A program made the position numbers and the translations under genes. Shown here piece after piece: positions 27,345 to 36,528 of a stretch of DNA of 64,000 bases. The number at the start of each line of letters is the position of its first letter. The first letter of the stretch is position 1. Source of the stretch: JASHUC01 sp963849095 (GTDB taxonomy: Bacteria; Pseudomonadota; Gammaproteobacteria; Steroidobacterales; Steroidobacteraceae); assembly GCA_963849095.1 (NCBI GenBank), contig CAWKGA010000009.1, positions 821,975 to 885,974 on the forward strand. Reading direction: 5' to 3'. The notes beneath the pieces were generated by a model. That model did no database searches, was not told where the DNA came from, and was given only the letters and a program-made list of their open reading frames with translations.

Positions 27345-28135
27345 GCGCTCGCGCCTCGATCCCTGCGTTGCGCGGCGTCGAGGAAGCGCGCGCCGCCGTG
27401 GTCGTGACGCGCGACGAGCCCCGCGATGGGCCGCTCAGCACGCGCCTGCGGGAATTCGGGCTGGAGGTGCTGTCCTGGCCCGTCGTGCACGTGGGACCGC
27501 CCGCGGATCCCACGCCGCTCGACGCTGCGCTCACTGAGGCCGCGGCACTCGACTGGATCGTCTTCGCGAGCCGGCACGCGGTGAGCGCCGTGACGGCCCG
27601 GCTGCCGTCACCGCCGAAAGGCGTACGGGTGGCCGCGGTCGGAGCCCGCACCGCCGAGGCGCTCCTCGAGCGCCAGTGGCCGCCGGATATCGTGCCGGAG
27701 CAAGCGAGCGCCGCGGCGCTCATCGCCGCACTCGCGCCGGTGATGGCGCGCGGTGCGCGCGTGCTGTTTCCGGCGAGCTCGCGGGCATTGGCGACGATTG
27801 CCGCGGGACTGCGCGAGCTCGGAGCGGAGGTGCACCAGGTCGAGGCCTATCGCACGGATGCCGCCGGACTCGACGTGAGCGCGTGCCGCTCGTGGGTCGA
27901 TCGAGGCGCCGTCGGTGCGGTGACCTTCACCAGTCCCTCGGGCGTGGAAGAGCTCGAGCGCGCCCTCGGGCGCGCGCACTTCGAGCGGCTGCTGTCGAGC
28001 TGCTCCGCCGTCACACTCGGCTCGACGACGGCGCGTGCGCTCGCCGAGCATGGATTCGAGTCGGTGCTCGCGCAGCCGGCGACGCTCGACGGACTCGCCG
28101 CGACGACCTACCGACACTGGAGCCTGAGGTCATAA
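27341..28135 (+). CDS. hemD: uroporphyrinogen-III synthase
   Basis: 264 residues, coupled to hemC by ATGA. HemD proteins are poorly conserved. The two-domain alternating alpha/beta layout is visible, with the recognisable segments VVVTRDEP, DWIVFASRHAVSAV, VAAVGARTAEAL, VLFPASSRAL, VHQVEAYRTDA and AVTFTSPSGVEEL. It cyclises hydroxymethylbilane with inversion of ring D. Position directly after hemC makes the assignment firm. Confidence 0.88.
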   Translation: MSARASIPALRGVEEARAAVVVTRDEPRDGPLSTRLREFGLEVLSWPVVHVGPPADPTPLDAALTEAAALDWIVFASRHAVSAVTARLPSPPKGVRVAAVGARTAEALLERQWPPDIVPEQASAAALIAALAPVMARGARVLFPASSRALATIAAGLRELGAEVHQVEAYRTDAAGLDVSACRSWVDRGAVGAVTFTSPSGVEELERALGRAHFERLLSSCSAVTLGSTTARALAEHGFESVLAQPATLDGLAATTYRHWSLRS

Positions 28136-28138
28136 CCC

Positions 28139-29116
28139 ATGGGATTTCCCATCTCGAGACCCCGCCGCCTGCGCCAGTCCGACGCCTGGCGGCGCCTCGC
28201 GCGCGAGACGCGCTTGAGCCGCGACGACTTCATCTATCCGCTGTTTCTCGTGCCGGGCGCGCGGGTACGCCATGCGGTCGAGAGCATGCCGGGCATCTCC
28301 CAGCTCTCGGTGGACGAATGCGCGGCGGAGGCCGAGCGTGTCGCGGGGCTCGGCGTCCCCGCGGTGATCCTCTTCAGCGCGCCCGCGGAGAAGGACTCCC
28401 GAGCCTCCGCCTTTCTCGATCCGAATGGGCTCGTGCCGCTCGCCATCCGAGCGATCAAGGCCGCCTGTCCGGATCTCATCGTGTGGGCGGACGTGTGCCT
28501 GTGCAGTGCCACCGACCACGGCCACTGCGGTCACGTGCTCCCCTCGGGCGCGATCGACAACGACTCCTCCATAGAGACCCTCGCGCAGGTCGCTCTCAAC
28601 TACGCGCGGGCCGGCGTCGATGCCGTCGCGCCGAGCGACATGATGGACGGCCGCGTGCTCGCGATCCGGCAGCTGCTCGACCGCAACGGGCATGCCGGCA
28701 CGCCCATCGTCTCCTACGCCGCGAAGTACGCCTCGGCATTCTACGGACCGTTTCGCGAAGCGGCGGATTCCGCGCCGGCCTTCGGCGACCGCCGCTCGTA
28801 TCAGATGGATCCGGCGAATGCGCGCGAGGCCCTGCGCGAGGTCGAGCTCGACGTGGAGGAGGGCGCGGACATGGTGATGGTGAAGCCCGCGGGTCCGTAC
28901 CTCGACGTGATCCGGCGGGTGCGTGAGCGGGTCGAGGTGCCGGTGGTCGCGTACCAGGTCTCCGGCGAGTACAGCCTCATCAAGGCGGCGAGCGCTCGCG
29001 GCTGGATCGACGAGCGAGCCGCGGCGCTCGAGACGGTGACCGGCATCCGGCGCGCCGGCGCGGATCTGGTCATCACTTACTTCGCTCCGGACCTGTGCCA
29101 ATGGCTGCAGCCTTGA
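28139..29116 (+). CDS. hemB: delta-aminolevulinic acid dehydratase (porphobilinogen synthase)
   Basis: 325 residues. It condenses two 5-aminolevulinates to porphobilinogen. Schiff-base lysines K196 (AAKYASAFYGPF) and K249 (MVMVKPAGPYLD) are present. The metal loop has C120, C122 and C130 in DVCLCSATDHGHCGH, so this is the zinc-type enzyme rather than the magnesium-only type. It starts 3 nt after hemD, and the hemE start lies within its last 16 nt. Confidence 0.95.
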   Translation: MGFPISRPRRLRQSDAWRRLARETRLSRDDFIYPLFLVPGARVRHAVESMPGISQLSVDECAAEAERVAGLGVPAVILFSAPAEKDSRASAFLDPNGLVPLAIRAIKAACPDLIVWADVCLCSATDHGHCGHVLPSGAIDNDSSIETLAQVALNYARAGVDAVAPSDMMDGRVLAIRQLLDRNGHAGTPIVSYAAKYASAFYGPFREAADSAPAFGDRRSYQMDPANAREALREVELDVEEGADMVMVKPAGPYLDVIRRVRERVEVPVVAYQVSGEYSLIKAASARGWIDERAAALETVTGIRRAGADLVITYFAPDLCQWLQP

Positions 29117-30180
29117 GGCCGGGTCGAGACTCCGAGCGCTCGAGCGGCGGGGCGGTGTTCCTCGACGCCTGCCGGCGCCGGCCCGTTCCCTATACCCCCG
29201 TCTGGATCATGCGTCAGGCGGGCCGCTACCTGCCCGAGTACCGCGACCTCCGGGCGAAGGTCGATTTCGTCACGCTCACGCGCAGCGCCGAGCTCGCCGC
29301 CGAAGCGACGTTGCAGCCGCTGCGCCGCTACCCGCTCGATGCCGCGATCCTGTTCAGCGACATCATGACGCCGCTTCAGGGCATGGGCGTCGGGCTCGAG
29401 TTCAATCCCGGTCCGCTCGTGCGCAACCCCATCCGCACGCCGGCCCAGGTCGATGCGCTGCCACAGCTCGACCCGCAGCGCGATGTCCCGTTCGTGCTCG
29501 ACGCCGTCCGGCTCGTTCGCGCCCAGGCGCCGCGAGGTGTGCCGCTCATCGGCTTTGCCGGCGCTCCGTTCACCTTGCTCTGCTATCTCGTCTGCGGGCG
29601 GCCGTCGAAGGAGTTCTCGGAGGCGCGCACGTTCCTCTACGCCGAGCCGCAGACGGCCGAGCGCTTGCTCGATCGGCTGGCCGATGCGATGGCCGCGTAT
29701 CTCGCCGCCCAGGCGGCTGCGGGCGCCCAGGCGCTCATGCTGTTCGAATCGTGGGCCGGATTGCTCGGCGTCCGCGAGTACCGCCGCTTCGCCCTGCGCG
29801 GTGCCAAGCGGGTCGTCGCGGCGCTGCGCCCGCTCGGCGTGCCGCTCATCTACTACCTCAATCAGGGCTCCGCGCTGCTGGAGGCGGTGAGCGAGCTCAA
29901 CGTGGACGTGGTGGGTGTCGACTGGCGCTCGCCTCTCGGGGCGGCGCGGCGAGCGCTCGGAGCGGACAAGGCGGTGCAGGGCAATCTCGATCCGGCCGCC
30001 CTGTTCGCCGAGCCGAGCGAGCTCGAGCGCCACATCGACGTGGTCCTCGATGAGGCGGGCCCTCTCCCTGGGCACATCTTCAATCTCGGCCACGGCATCT
30101 GGCCGGATACCGATCCGGACGCCGTCGCCCGGATGATCGATCACGTGCACGAGCGCACGGCGCAGGGAGCGCGGGGATGA
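29101..30180 (+). CDS. hemE: uroporphyrinogen decarboxylase
   Basis: 359 residues from the ATG at 29101, which overlaps the end of hemB; a GTG at 29095 is also in frame. Conserved blocks are PVWIMRQAGRYLPEYR, DAAILFSDIMTPLQGMG, GFAGAPFTLLCYLV, MLFESWAGLL, DWRSPLG, QGNLDPAAL and FNLGHGIWPDTDPD. It removes the four acetate carboxyls to make coproporphyrinogen III. Confidence 0.95.
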   Translation: MAAALRPGRDSERSSGGAVFLDACRRRPVPYTPVWIMRQAGRYLPEYRDLRAKVDFVTLTRSAELAAEATLQPLRRYPLDAAILFSDIMTPLQGMGVGLEFNPGPLVRNPIRTPAQVDALPQLDPQRDVPFVLDAVRLVRAQAPRGVPLIGFAGAPFTLLCYLVCGRPSKEFSEARTFLYAEPQTAERLLDRLADAMAAYLAAQAAAGAQALMLFESWAGLLGVREYRRFALRGAKRVVAALRPLGVPLIYYLNQGSALLEAVSELNVDVVGVDWRSPLGAARRALGADKAVQGNLDPAALFAEPSELERHIDVVLDEAGPLPGHIFNLGHGIWPDTDPDAVARMIDHVHERTAQGARG

Positions 30181-31016
30181 GCCTCTCCCCCGCCGCAGAG
30201 CAGTTCGCGCCGGCGGCGGCGGCGTACTTCCGCGAGCTGCAGGCGCAGATCTGCACCGCGTTCGAGGCGTTCGAGGACACGGCGCGGTTCGAGGCGCGTT
30301 CGTGGAGCAAGCCGGCCGGGCATCGGCTGGAGGGCGGCGGCGAGAGCCGCCTGATGCGCGGCGCCGTGTTCGAGAAGGTCGGCGTCAACGTGAGCCACGT
30401 GTGGGGTTCGCTTGCGCCGCAGTCCCGCTCGCAGATTCCGGGCGCCGAGGAGTCCGAGGGCCGCTTCGTCGCGACCGGGATCTCCCTCGTCGCCCACATG
30501 GCGAATCCCCATGTGCCCACGGTGCACCTGAATCTGCGCTTCATGGGCACCAGCCGCGGGTGGTTCGGCGGAGGCTCCGATCTCACCCCGACGTTCCCGT
30601 TCGAGGAGGACACGGCGGAATTCCACAAGGCACTCGAGCAGGCCTGCGAGACCTACCGGCCCGGGGCGTACCGCGAGTTCAAGGAATGGTGCGACCGGTA
30701 TTTCTACCTGCCGCATCGCCGCGAGCCGCGCGGCGTGGGAGGAATCTTCTTCGATGAGCTCTCGAGCGGGGATCTGCAGGCCGACTTTGCGTTCGTGCGG
30801 CGCGTGGGCGCCGCGTTCTTGTCCGTCTATCCGCGGATCGTGGAGCGCCGCAGACGCGCAGCCTTCGACGAGGAGGCGCGCGACCGGCAGCTGGTGAAGC
30901 GGGGCCGTTACGTGGAGTTCAATCTCGTCTACGACCGCGGCACGAAGTTCGGCTTCGCCACGGACGCGGACCCGGATGCGTACCTGATGAGCCTGCCGCC
31001 CATCGTGAAATGGTGA
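30177..31016 (+). CDS. hemF: oxygen-dependent coproporphyrinogen-III oxidase
   Basis: 279 residues, coupled to hemE by ATGA. The HemF pattern is complete: GGGESRLMRGAVFEKVGVNVS, MANPHVPTVHLNLRFM, WFGGGSDLTPTFPFEEDT, KEWCDRYFYLPHR, GVGGIFFDEL, RGRYVEFNLVYDRGTKFG. It uses O2 to convert two propionates to vinyls, so the operon serves aerobic haem synthesis. Protoporphyrinogen oxidase and ferrochelatase genes are not in the window. Confidence 0.95.
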   Translation: MSLSPAAEQFAPAAAAYFRELQAQICTAFEAFEDTARFEARSWSKPAGHRLEGGGESRLMRGAVFEKVGVNVSHVWGSLAPQSRSQIPGAEESEGRFVATGISLVAHMANPHVPTVHLNLRFMGTSRGWFGGGSDLTPTFPFEEDTAEFHKALEQACETYRPGAYREFKEWCDRYFYLPHRREPRGVGGIFFDELSSGDLQADFAFVRRVGAAFLSVYPRIVERRRRAAFDEEARDRQLVKRGRYVEFNLVYDRGTKFGFATDADPDAYLMSLPPIVKW

Positions 31017-31049
31017 TCGGCAGCCGAGCGAGCACCGCTCCGGTGCGGC

Positions 31050-31250
31050 TCACGCCCCGTGTGCCTTGCCCGTCACGGAGTGGGAGTGGGCGTTCATCAT
31101 CTCTTCGACGTAACGGCTGAGGCGTGGCTCCGTGGACGGCCACAGCGATGCGATCGCTCCGGCCTTCGCGGCGGTCCAGCGCGATGCGACCAGGCCGGCT
31201 TCTGTCATGGCGGCTTTGGGCCAGCCGCGCAGCCTTGCTTTGTCTTTCAC
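31050..31250 (-). CDS. hypothetical small basic protein
   Basis: 66 residues from a GTG start with AAAGGGG about 8 nt upstream. The peptide is Ala/Lys/Arg-rich (KARLRGWPKAAMTEAG, then LSRYVEEMMNAHSHS). It resembles no family I recognise. It lies convergent to hemF, 33 nt from its end. Codon use is acceptable, but the call rests mainly on the start context. Confidence 0.4.
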   Translation of the reverse strand: MKDKARLRGWPKAAMTEAGLVASRWTAAKAGAIASLWPSTEPRLSRYVEEMMNAHSHSVTGKAHGA

Positions 31251-31688
31251 GCGACATCCCCTTTATTTGATGCTCCTTATCCTGATGACGCATATAACAC
31301 CACGAAGTTCCGAGGAAATGTGTCCACCGGCGCCAGCAAGCATTACAGGATCATTACATCGCGTGTTGCGCCGCCGCGATGCAGCCGCGCAACCTCATCG
31401 ATCCCACGGCCGAGCTTCCCGCCGCTCGAGAGAGGGGTCGAGCGACAACGCGAGACGCTGGGATCGAAGACGTGATGAAATGCCCAAGCTGAATTGGCGG
31501 GTGCCGTTCAGTCGGAGCAGCAGAGCGAGTGAGCAGGAGAACCGTCTCGAAAATTTGACATATGCTCGCAAAAGGCGCCATCGACACCGTGCGAGAAATT
31601 CGCCTCCCCACGCCGCGGATCTGCCGGTAATCTGTATGGCCTCAGCCTATACGACAACATTGCGCTGCAAAAAAGGTTGTGCCCTGGC
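31251..31688. other. intergenic region upstream of the second two-component system
   Basis: This 438-nt stretch has lower GC than its surroundings and no convincing gene. A perfect TTGACA occurs at 31555-31560 but has no matching -10 at normal spacing. The promoter for the downstream histidine kinase must lie here. I see no repeat or RNA structure that I can defend. Confidence 0.4.
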
Positions 31689-33176
31689 ATGAACGCCTCA
31701 GTGCACGCCGTCACGGGGCCGGGCGATCTCACCGCGTCGCCGGAAAATCAGGCCCACCTCCAGGCGCGGCTCGAGACAGCCGTGTGGGGCGCCGGCATCG
31801 GGCTGCGGGAGATCGATCTGCAGCAAGACTGTGCCCGCTGGTTCAGCGACTGGTGCGAGCGGCTGAGCGTCGATCCCTGCGCAGGCCCGAGCCACGTCGT
31901 GCGCTGGGGCGCGAACGTCCATCCGGACGACGTGGAGGAAGCCTCGCGGCGCTTTCGCGCCCACCTCGCCGGCGAGGAGGAGTACTACGACGCCGAATAT
32001 CGCATCCGCGACAAGGCCGGGCGCTGGCGCTGGCTGTTCGAGCGCGGCCGCGTGGTCGAGCGCGCGCCAGACGGCGCCGCGATGCGCATGGTCGGCGTGT
32101 GCATGGACATCGACGCGCGCAAGGACTCCGAGCTCGATCTTCAGAGGAGCCGCAAACGCCTGGAAGTGGCGCTGGAGAGCGCGCGCGGCGGCCTGTGGGA
32201 TCTCGACGTCGCGGCCGGCGAGCCGCGCCACACAGGCTTCTTCTACCGCATGCTCGGCGTCGAGGGTGGGCCAGGCCACGACTCTCCGCTCTGGTCGAGC
32301 CGGGTGCATCCGGAGGACGGAGCGAGAGTGCGGGAAGCGATGCGGCGCGCGATCGACGGCACCGATGAGCTGTACGAGGCCGAGTACCGCCTGCGGCACG
32401 CCGACGGCACCTGGCGCTGGGCGCTCGACCGCGGCCGCGCGCTGGAACGCGACGCCTCGGGCAAGGCGCGGCGGTTGGTCGGCTTCATCGTCGAGATCGC
32501 CGATCCGCACAGCCTCGAGCGCGAGATCATCGAGATCGCCAACCGCGAGCAGCAGCGCATCGGCAACGATCTGCACGACGGCCTGGGCCAGGATCTCACG
32601 GGGATCGCACTGATGCTGCGCGGGATCGGCGCGCAACTGCGCAAGGAGGGGTCTTCGGCGTGCGTCAACATCGAGGATGTCATCGGCCTCGTGAACGCCG
32701 CTATCGAGAATACGCGCGCGCTCGCGCGCGGGCTGTCCCCCGTCAGCGCGGAGCGCGACGGACTCGCTGCGGCACTCCAGGCGCTCGCGGCGCGCGCGAC
32801 CGAGCGCTATGGCATCCCTGTCACCTTCGAGGCGCGCGTTACCCAGTGCCTGCCCTTCGACGACACCGCGGCAACGCACCTGTACCGCATTGCGCAGGAG
32901 GCGCTCACGAACGCGCTGCGGCACAGCCTCGCGACCGCGGTGACGGTCTCCCTCGCCACCACGGTGAGCGAGGTGCAGCTGCGAGTGACGGACAACGGCC
33001 GCGGATTCTCCGGGACGGCTCTCGAGGAGTCGGACGGCCTCGGCCTGAAGATCATGCGCTACCGCGCCCAGATGCTCGGCGGTAATCTCGCGTTCGGGAA
33101 CGATATGGCCGGCGGCGCGATCGTGCGCTGCTCGTGCCCGCTCCATCATCCGCCCGGCGGCGCCGGCGATTCATGA
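31689..33176 (+). CDS. cytosolic PAS-containing sensor histidine kinase (NarL-partner type)
   Basis: 495 residues from the ATG at 31689 (a TTG 12 nt earlier is possible). There is no membrane helix. Two PAS_3-like domains lie at about 25-140 and 155-270, each ending with a W-R-W dyad (GRWRWLFERGRVVER and GTWRWALDRGRALER). The HisKA_3 dimerisation helix is EREIIEIANREQQRIGNDLH with phospho-acceptor H296, and the ATPase domain has YRIAQEALTNALRH and TDNGRGF/GLGLKIM. It senses an intracellular cue. It overlaps its regulator by 4 nt. Confidence 0.9.
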   Translation: MNASVHAVTGPGDLTASPENQAHLQARLETAVWGAGIGLREIDLQQDCARWFSDWCERLSVDPCAGPSHVVRWGANVHPDDVEEASRRFRAHLAGEEEYYDAEYRIRDKAGRWRWLFERGRVVERAPDGAAMRMVGVCMDIDARKDSELDLQRSRKRLEVALESARGGLWDLDVAAGEPRHTGFFYRMLGVEGGPGHDSPLWSSRVHPEDGARVREAMRRAIDGTDELYEAEYRLRHADGTWRWALDRGRALERDASGKARRLVGFIVEIADPHSLEREIIEIANREQQRIGNDLHDGLGQDLTGIALMLRGIGAQLRKEGSSACVNIEDVIGLVNAAIENTRALARGLSPVSAERDGLAAALQALAARATERYGIPVTFEARVTQCLPFDDTAATHLYRIAQEALTNALRHSLATAVTVSLATTVSEVQLRVTDNGRGFSGTALEESDGLGLKIMRYRAQMLGGNLAFGNDMAGGAIVRCSCPLHHPPGGAGDS

Positions 33177-33874
33177 AAAGCGTTCCCCATCCCGCGGCGC
33201 CGCCGCGCCGCGCCGGTGCGGCGCGGCGGGTGCTCATCGTCGATGATCATCCGATCGTGCGCCAGGGCCTGCGCCGGATGATCGATCCCGAGCCGGATCT
33301 CCTCGTGTGCGGCGAGGCGCAGTCCGAGCGCGAGGCGCGCGCCGCCATCCGCGCGCTCGACCCCGATGCGGTGATCGTCGACATCTCTCTTGTGCAGGGC
33401 GACGGCCTCGAGCTCGTGCGCGACGTGCACGCTCAAAGGCCCGATCTGCCGATGCTCGTGCTATCCATGCACGACGAGGCGATCTACGCAGGCCGGCTGC
33501 TCGCCGCCGGGGCGAGCGGCTACATCATGAAGCACGCCGCCTCCGAGCAGTTGCTCATCGCGCTACGGCGCGTGCTCGACGGTGAGACCTACGTGAGCGA
33601 GGCGCTCACCAACAAGGTCGTCCCGCGCAGGGAGGGCGAGGCGCGCGCGGGCGCGGCTTACGACCCCGTCGAGCGCCTGAGCAATCGTGAGCTGCAGGTC
33701 CTGAGCCTCATCGGCCGCGGCCTGTCGTCGCGCGAGGCGGCCGACATGCTGGGCGTCAGCATCAAGACGGTGGAGTCTCACCGCCAGAGCCTGAAGCGTA
33801 AGTTGAATCTCCTGAGCAACGTCCAGCTCCTGCAGTACTCCATCAACTGGTACGCGGGCCGCAGCAGAGCTTGA
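33173..33874 (+). CDS. NarL/FixJ-family response regulator
   Basis: 233 residues from the ATGA overlap with the kinase gene. The receiver has VLIVDDHPIVRQGLRR, phospho-acceptor D70 in IVDISL, and the KHAAS lysine. A LuxR-type helix-turn-helix at about 165-225 has LSNRELQVLSLIGRGLSSRE and IKTVESHRQSLKRKL. It pairs with the preceding PAS kinase. The location just after the haem operon makes that operon a possible target, but this is unproven. Confidence 0.92.
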   Translation: MKSVPHPAAPPRRAGAARRVLIVDDHPIVRQGLRRMIDPEPDLLVCGEAQSEREARAAIRALDPDAVIVDISLVQGDGLELVRDVHAQRPDLPMLVLSMHDEAIYAGRLLAAGASGYIMKHAASEQLLIALRRVLDGETYVSEALTNKVVPRREGEARAGAAYDPVERLSNRELQVLSLIGRGLSSREAADMLGVSIKTVESHRQSLKRKLNLLSNVQLLQYSINWYAGRSRA

Positions 33875-33997
33875 CGTTCGGGCGCGCAGCCGTCCGCGAT
33901 GCCGCATCGGGGCGCCGCCGTCCGCGATGCCGCCGGTGAAACGCTCTCGCACCCGCCCGGGTATAAAGCTACGGAACGCCAGTGGGGAGACTCGACG

Positions 33998-34918
33998 ATG
34001 CGCATCGGCTTTTCATTGATTGCACTGCTCGGGGCGGGCGCGCTCGCCGCAACGGCTGACGCCCGCGTGTTACAGCAGCAGGTGAACGCGGATCCCGCGG
34101 GGGAAGTCGACGTGAGCAACGTCGCGGGGAGCATCGAGGTGTCGGCCTGGGACAGGCCGGAAGTGGCCGTGCAAGCCGATATCGACACCGACTGGCAGCA
34201 TCTGGAGGTGTCGAGCGAGCGTGGTTTCACGAGCGTGCGCGTGACGGGCCGTCACACCACGTCCTTCTGGGGAGGGTTCTGGGGCGGATTCCGGTGGACC
34301 ACCGGCGCAGCACGGCTCCAGGTCTGGGTGCCGCGGGCGAGCAAGCTCGATGTATCGGCCGTCAGCGCCGAGGTGACCTCCCGGGGAATGCTCGGCGTTC
34401 AGCACCTGCACTCCGTGAGCGGGGACATCACCGCCGATGTGACCGGAGCTGACACGGAGGTGAAGACCGTGAGCGGTGAGATCAGGCTCCGCAGTAACGG
34501 GCAGCCCGGCAGCCTCGAACTGGGCACCGTGAGCGGCGATGTGCAACTGGTGGGCGCCGCGGGGGATCTGCGGGCATCGACGGTCAGCGGCGAGGTTTCC
34601 GCCGCACTCTCGCCCGCGCACAACGTGCGCCTGCGTACCAGCTCTGGCAGCCTCAGGCTGACGGGCCGTTTCGCGCGAGATGCGACGCTCGATGGACAGA
34701 CGGTCAGCGGCGACCTCACGGTCCAGGCAGCAGGAGACACCGGGTACGCCTACGAGGCGAGGACATTGAGCGGCAGTCTCGAGGACTGCTTCGGCCGGCC
34801 GGCCGAGCGCGTGAGCGAGTACGGGCCGGGAAAGATCCTCACCGGCACTGTGGGAGCGGGCGGCGCGAGCCTTCGGTTCAGGACGGTGAGCGGCGACGTG
34901 TCGATCTGCGATCACTAG
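33998..34918 (+). CDS. exported DUF4097-type beta-helix protein
   Basis: 306 residues with a signal peptide (MRIGFSLIALLGAGALAATADA). The mature part is built of short repeated beta turns with a recurring TVSGD/TVSGE/SVSGD motif (at least seven copies between about residues 145 and 300). This is the hallmark of DUF4097/DUF4098 putative adhesin-like proteins. Such proteins are often controlled by nearby two-component systems, and this one follows a NarL-type regulator. GGGGAGA precedes the ATG. The function is unknown. Confidence 0.8.
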   Translation: MRIGFSLIALLGAGALAATADARVLQQQVNADPAGEVDVSNVAGSIEVSAWDRPEVAVQADIDTDWQHLEVSSERGFTSVRVTGRHTTSFWGGFWGGFRWTTGAARLQVWVPRASKLDVSAVSAEVTSRGMLGVQHLHSVSGDITADVTGADTEVKTVSGEIRLRSNGQPGSLELGTVSGDVQLVGAAGDLRASTVSGEVSAALSPAHNVRLRTSSGSLRLTGRFARDATLDGQTVSGDLTVQAAGDTGYAYEARTLSGSLEDCFGRPAERVSEYGPGKILTGTVGAGGASLRFRTVSGDVSICDH

Positions 34919-35025
34919 CGAGGATCGCTTGCGGCCCACAGGTTGCCGCAGCCGCGCGCCGTGCCGTAGAGTGCCCTTCGGAGCCTCGCTCCCAGTACCT
35001 CCACGCACGCCGCAAGGAGCTCTTC

Positions 35026-36528
35026 GTGAACGCCGCCGCCTCCTTCCTCCCTGGTCTCGATGCGCTTCGCTCCGGGTTCCTCTCGCGGCCGCACCGGCTG
35101 CTCATCGACGGCAAGTGGGTGCCGGCGCAATCCGGAGAGACCCTGACGGTGCTCGATCCCTCGACCGGGAAGCCCCTCGCCGAGGTCGCCGCGGCAGACA
35201 AGGCCGATGTCGACATCGCGGTGCATGCGGCGCGCAAGGCCTTTCAATCCGGCCGCTGGCCGAGCCTCACGCATTCCGAGCGCGGCAAGCTCATCTCGCG
35301 GCTCGCCGATCTGGTCGAGCGCGACGCCGATGACCTCGCGCTCCTCGAGAGCCTCGATGGCGGCAATCCCGTGCGCTCGACGCGCCACATCGATATCGCC
35401 ATGGCGATCGAGAGCCTGCGCTACAACGCCGGATGGACCACCAAGCTCACGGGTGAGACCGCGCTCTCCTCGCCGCAATCGCGCTCCTTGTCGTACACCC
35501 TGCGCGAGCCCATCGGCGTCGTCGGGGCCATCACGCCGTGGAACGCGCCGTTCCTGATGGCCGTCAACAAGATCGCCCCCGCGCTCGCGGCCGGCTGCAC
35601 CGTCGTGCTGAAGCCCGCCGAGCTCGCGCCGCTCACTGCGCTTCGCCTCGGACAGCTCATCGAGGAGCTCGAGCTCCCACCCGGCGTGGTCAACATCGTG
35701 ACGGGATACGGCGTCACCGCGGGCCAGGCCCTCGTCGACCATCCCGATGTCAACAAGATCTCCTTCACCGGCTCCACGCGCGTCGGCAAGTCGATCCTCG
35801 CGGGCGCCGCGGTGAACATGAAGCGCGTGACGCTCGAGCTCGGTGGCAAGTCGCCCGTCGTCATCTTCCCGGACGCCGACATCGAGGCCGCGACGCAGGC
35901 CACCTCTCAGACGATCTTCTTCAAGACAGGACAGTTCTGCGCCGCGGGCACGCGGCTCTTCGCGCACCGGAAAGTGTTCGACCGCGTGGTGCAAGGCTTC
36001 GCCGACCGCGCACAAAAGATCAAGGTCGGCCCGGGCGTCGCACCGGACACTGACATGGGCCCGATCATCTCGCAGAAGCAGCTCGATCGCGTCGTGGGCT
36101 ACATCGGCGCCGGAGCGAGCGACGGGGCGGAAGTGGTGACCGGCGGCAAGCGGATCGATCGCGAGGGCTTCTTCGTCGAGCCCACGCTGCTCGCGAGCGT
36201 GCGGCCGGGCATGAGCGTGTTCCGGGACGAGATCTTCGGTCCCGTCCTCTGCGCGATGCCCTTTAGCGACGAGAGCGAGATCGAGCAGCTGGCCCAGCTC
36301 GCCAACGACACCTCCTACGGCCTCGCCGCCAACATCTGGACACGGGATCTCTCGGCGGCTCATCGGCTCGCGCGCCGCATCCAGGCCGGCACCATCACGA
36401 TCAACGGCGGCGGGCGAGAGCAGCCCATGCCGTTCGGGGGCTACAAGCAATCGGGCCTCGGCCGGGAGGGCGGACGGGAGGGCATCGAGGCCTACACCGA
36501 GATCAAGACGGTCGCCATTGGGCTCTGA
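35026..36528 (+). CDS. NAD(P)-dependent aldehyde dehydrogenase
   Basis: 500 residues, the usual length. The catalytic cysteine is C305 in TGQFCAAG and the general base is E271 in LELGGKSPVV. The NAD-binding segments PWNAPFLMAVNKIAPAL and SFTGSTRVGKSI and the late EIFGPVL and NDTSYGLAA are all present. It resembles the broad betaine/phenylacetaldehyde-type group, so the substrate is open. Its end overlaps mutY by 11 nt. Confidence 0.92.
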   Translation: MNAAASFLPGLDALRSGFLSRPHRLLIDGKWVPAQSGETLTVLDPSTGKPLAEVAAADKADVDIAVHAARKAFQSGRWPSLTHSERGKLISRLADLVERDADDLALLESLDGGNPVRSTRHIDIAMAIESLRYNAGWTTKLTGETALSSPQSRSLSYTLREPIGVVGAITPWNAPFLMAVNKIAPALAAGCTVVLKPAELAPLTALRLGQLIEELELPPGVVNIVTGYGVTAGQALVDHPDVNKISFTGSTRVGKSILAGAAVNMKRVTLELGGKSPVVIFPDADIEAATQATSQTIFFKTGQFCAAGTRLFAHRKVFDRVVQGFADRAQKIKVGPGVAPDTDMGPIISQKQLDRVVGYIGAGASDGAEVVTGGKRIDREGFFVEPTLLASVRPGMSVFRDEIFGPVLCAMPFSDESEIEQLAQLANDTSYGLAANIWTRDLSAAHRLARRIQAGTITINGGGREQPMPFGGYKQSGLGREGGREGIEAYTEIKTVAIGL

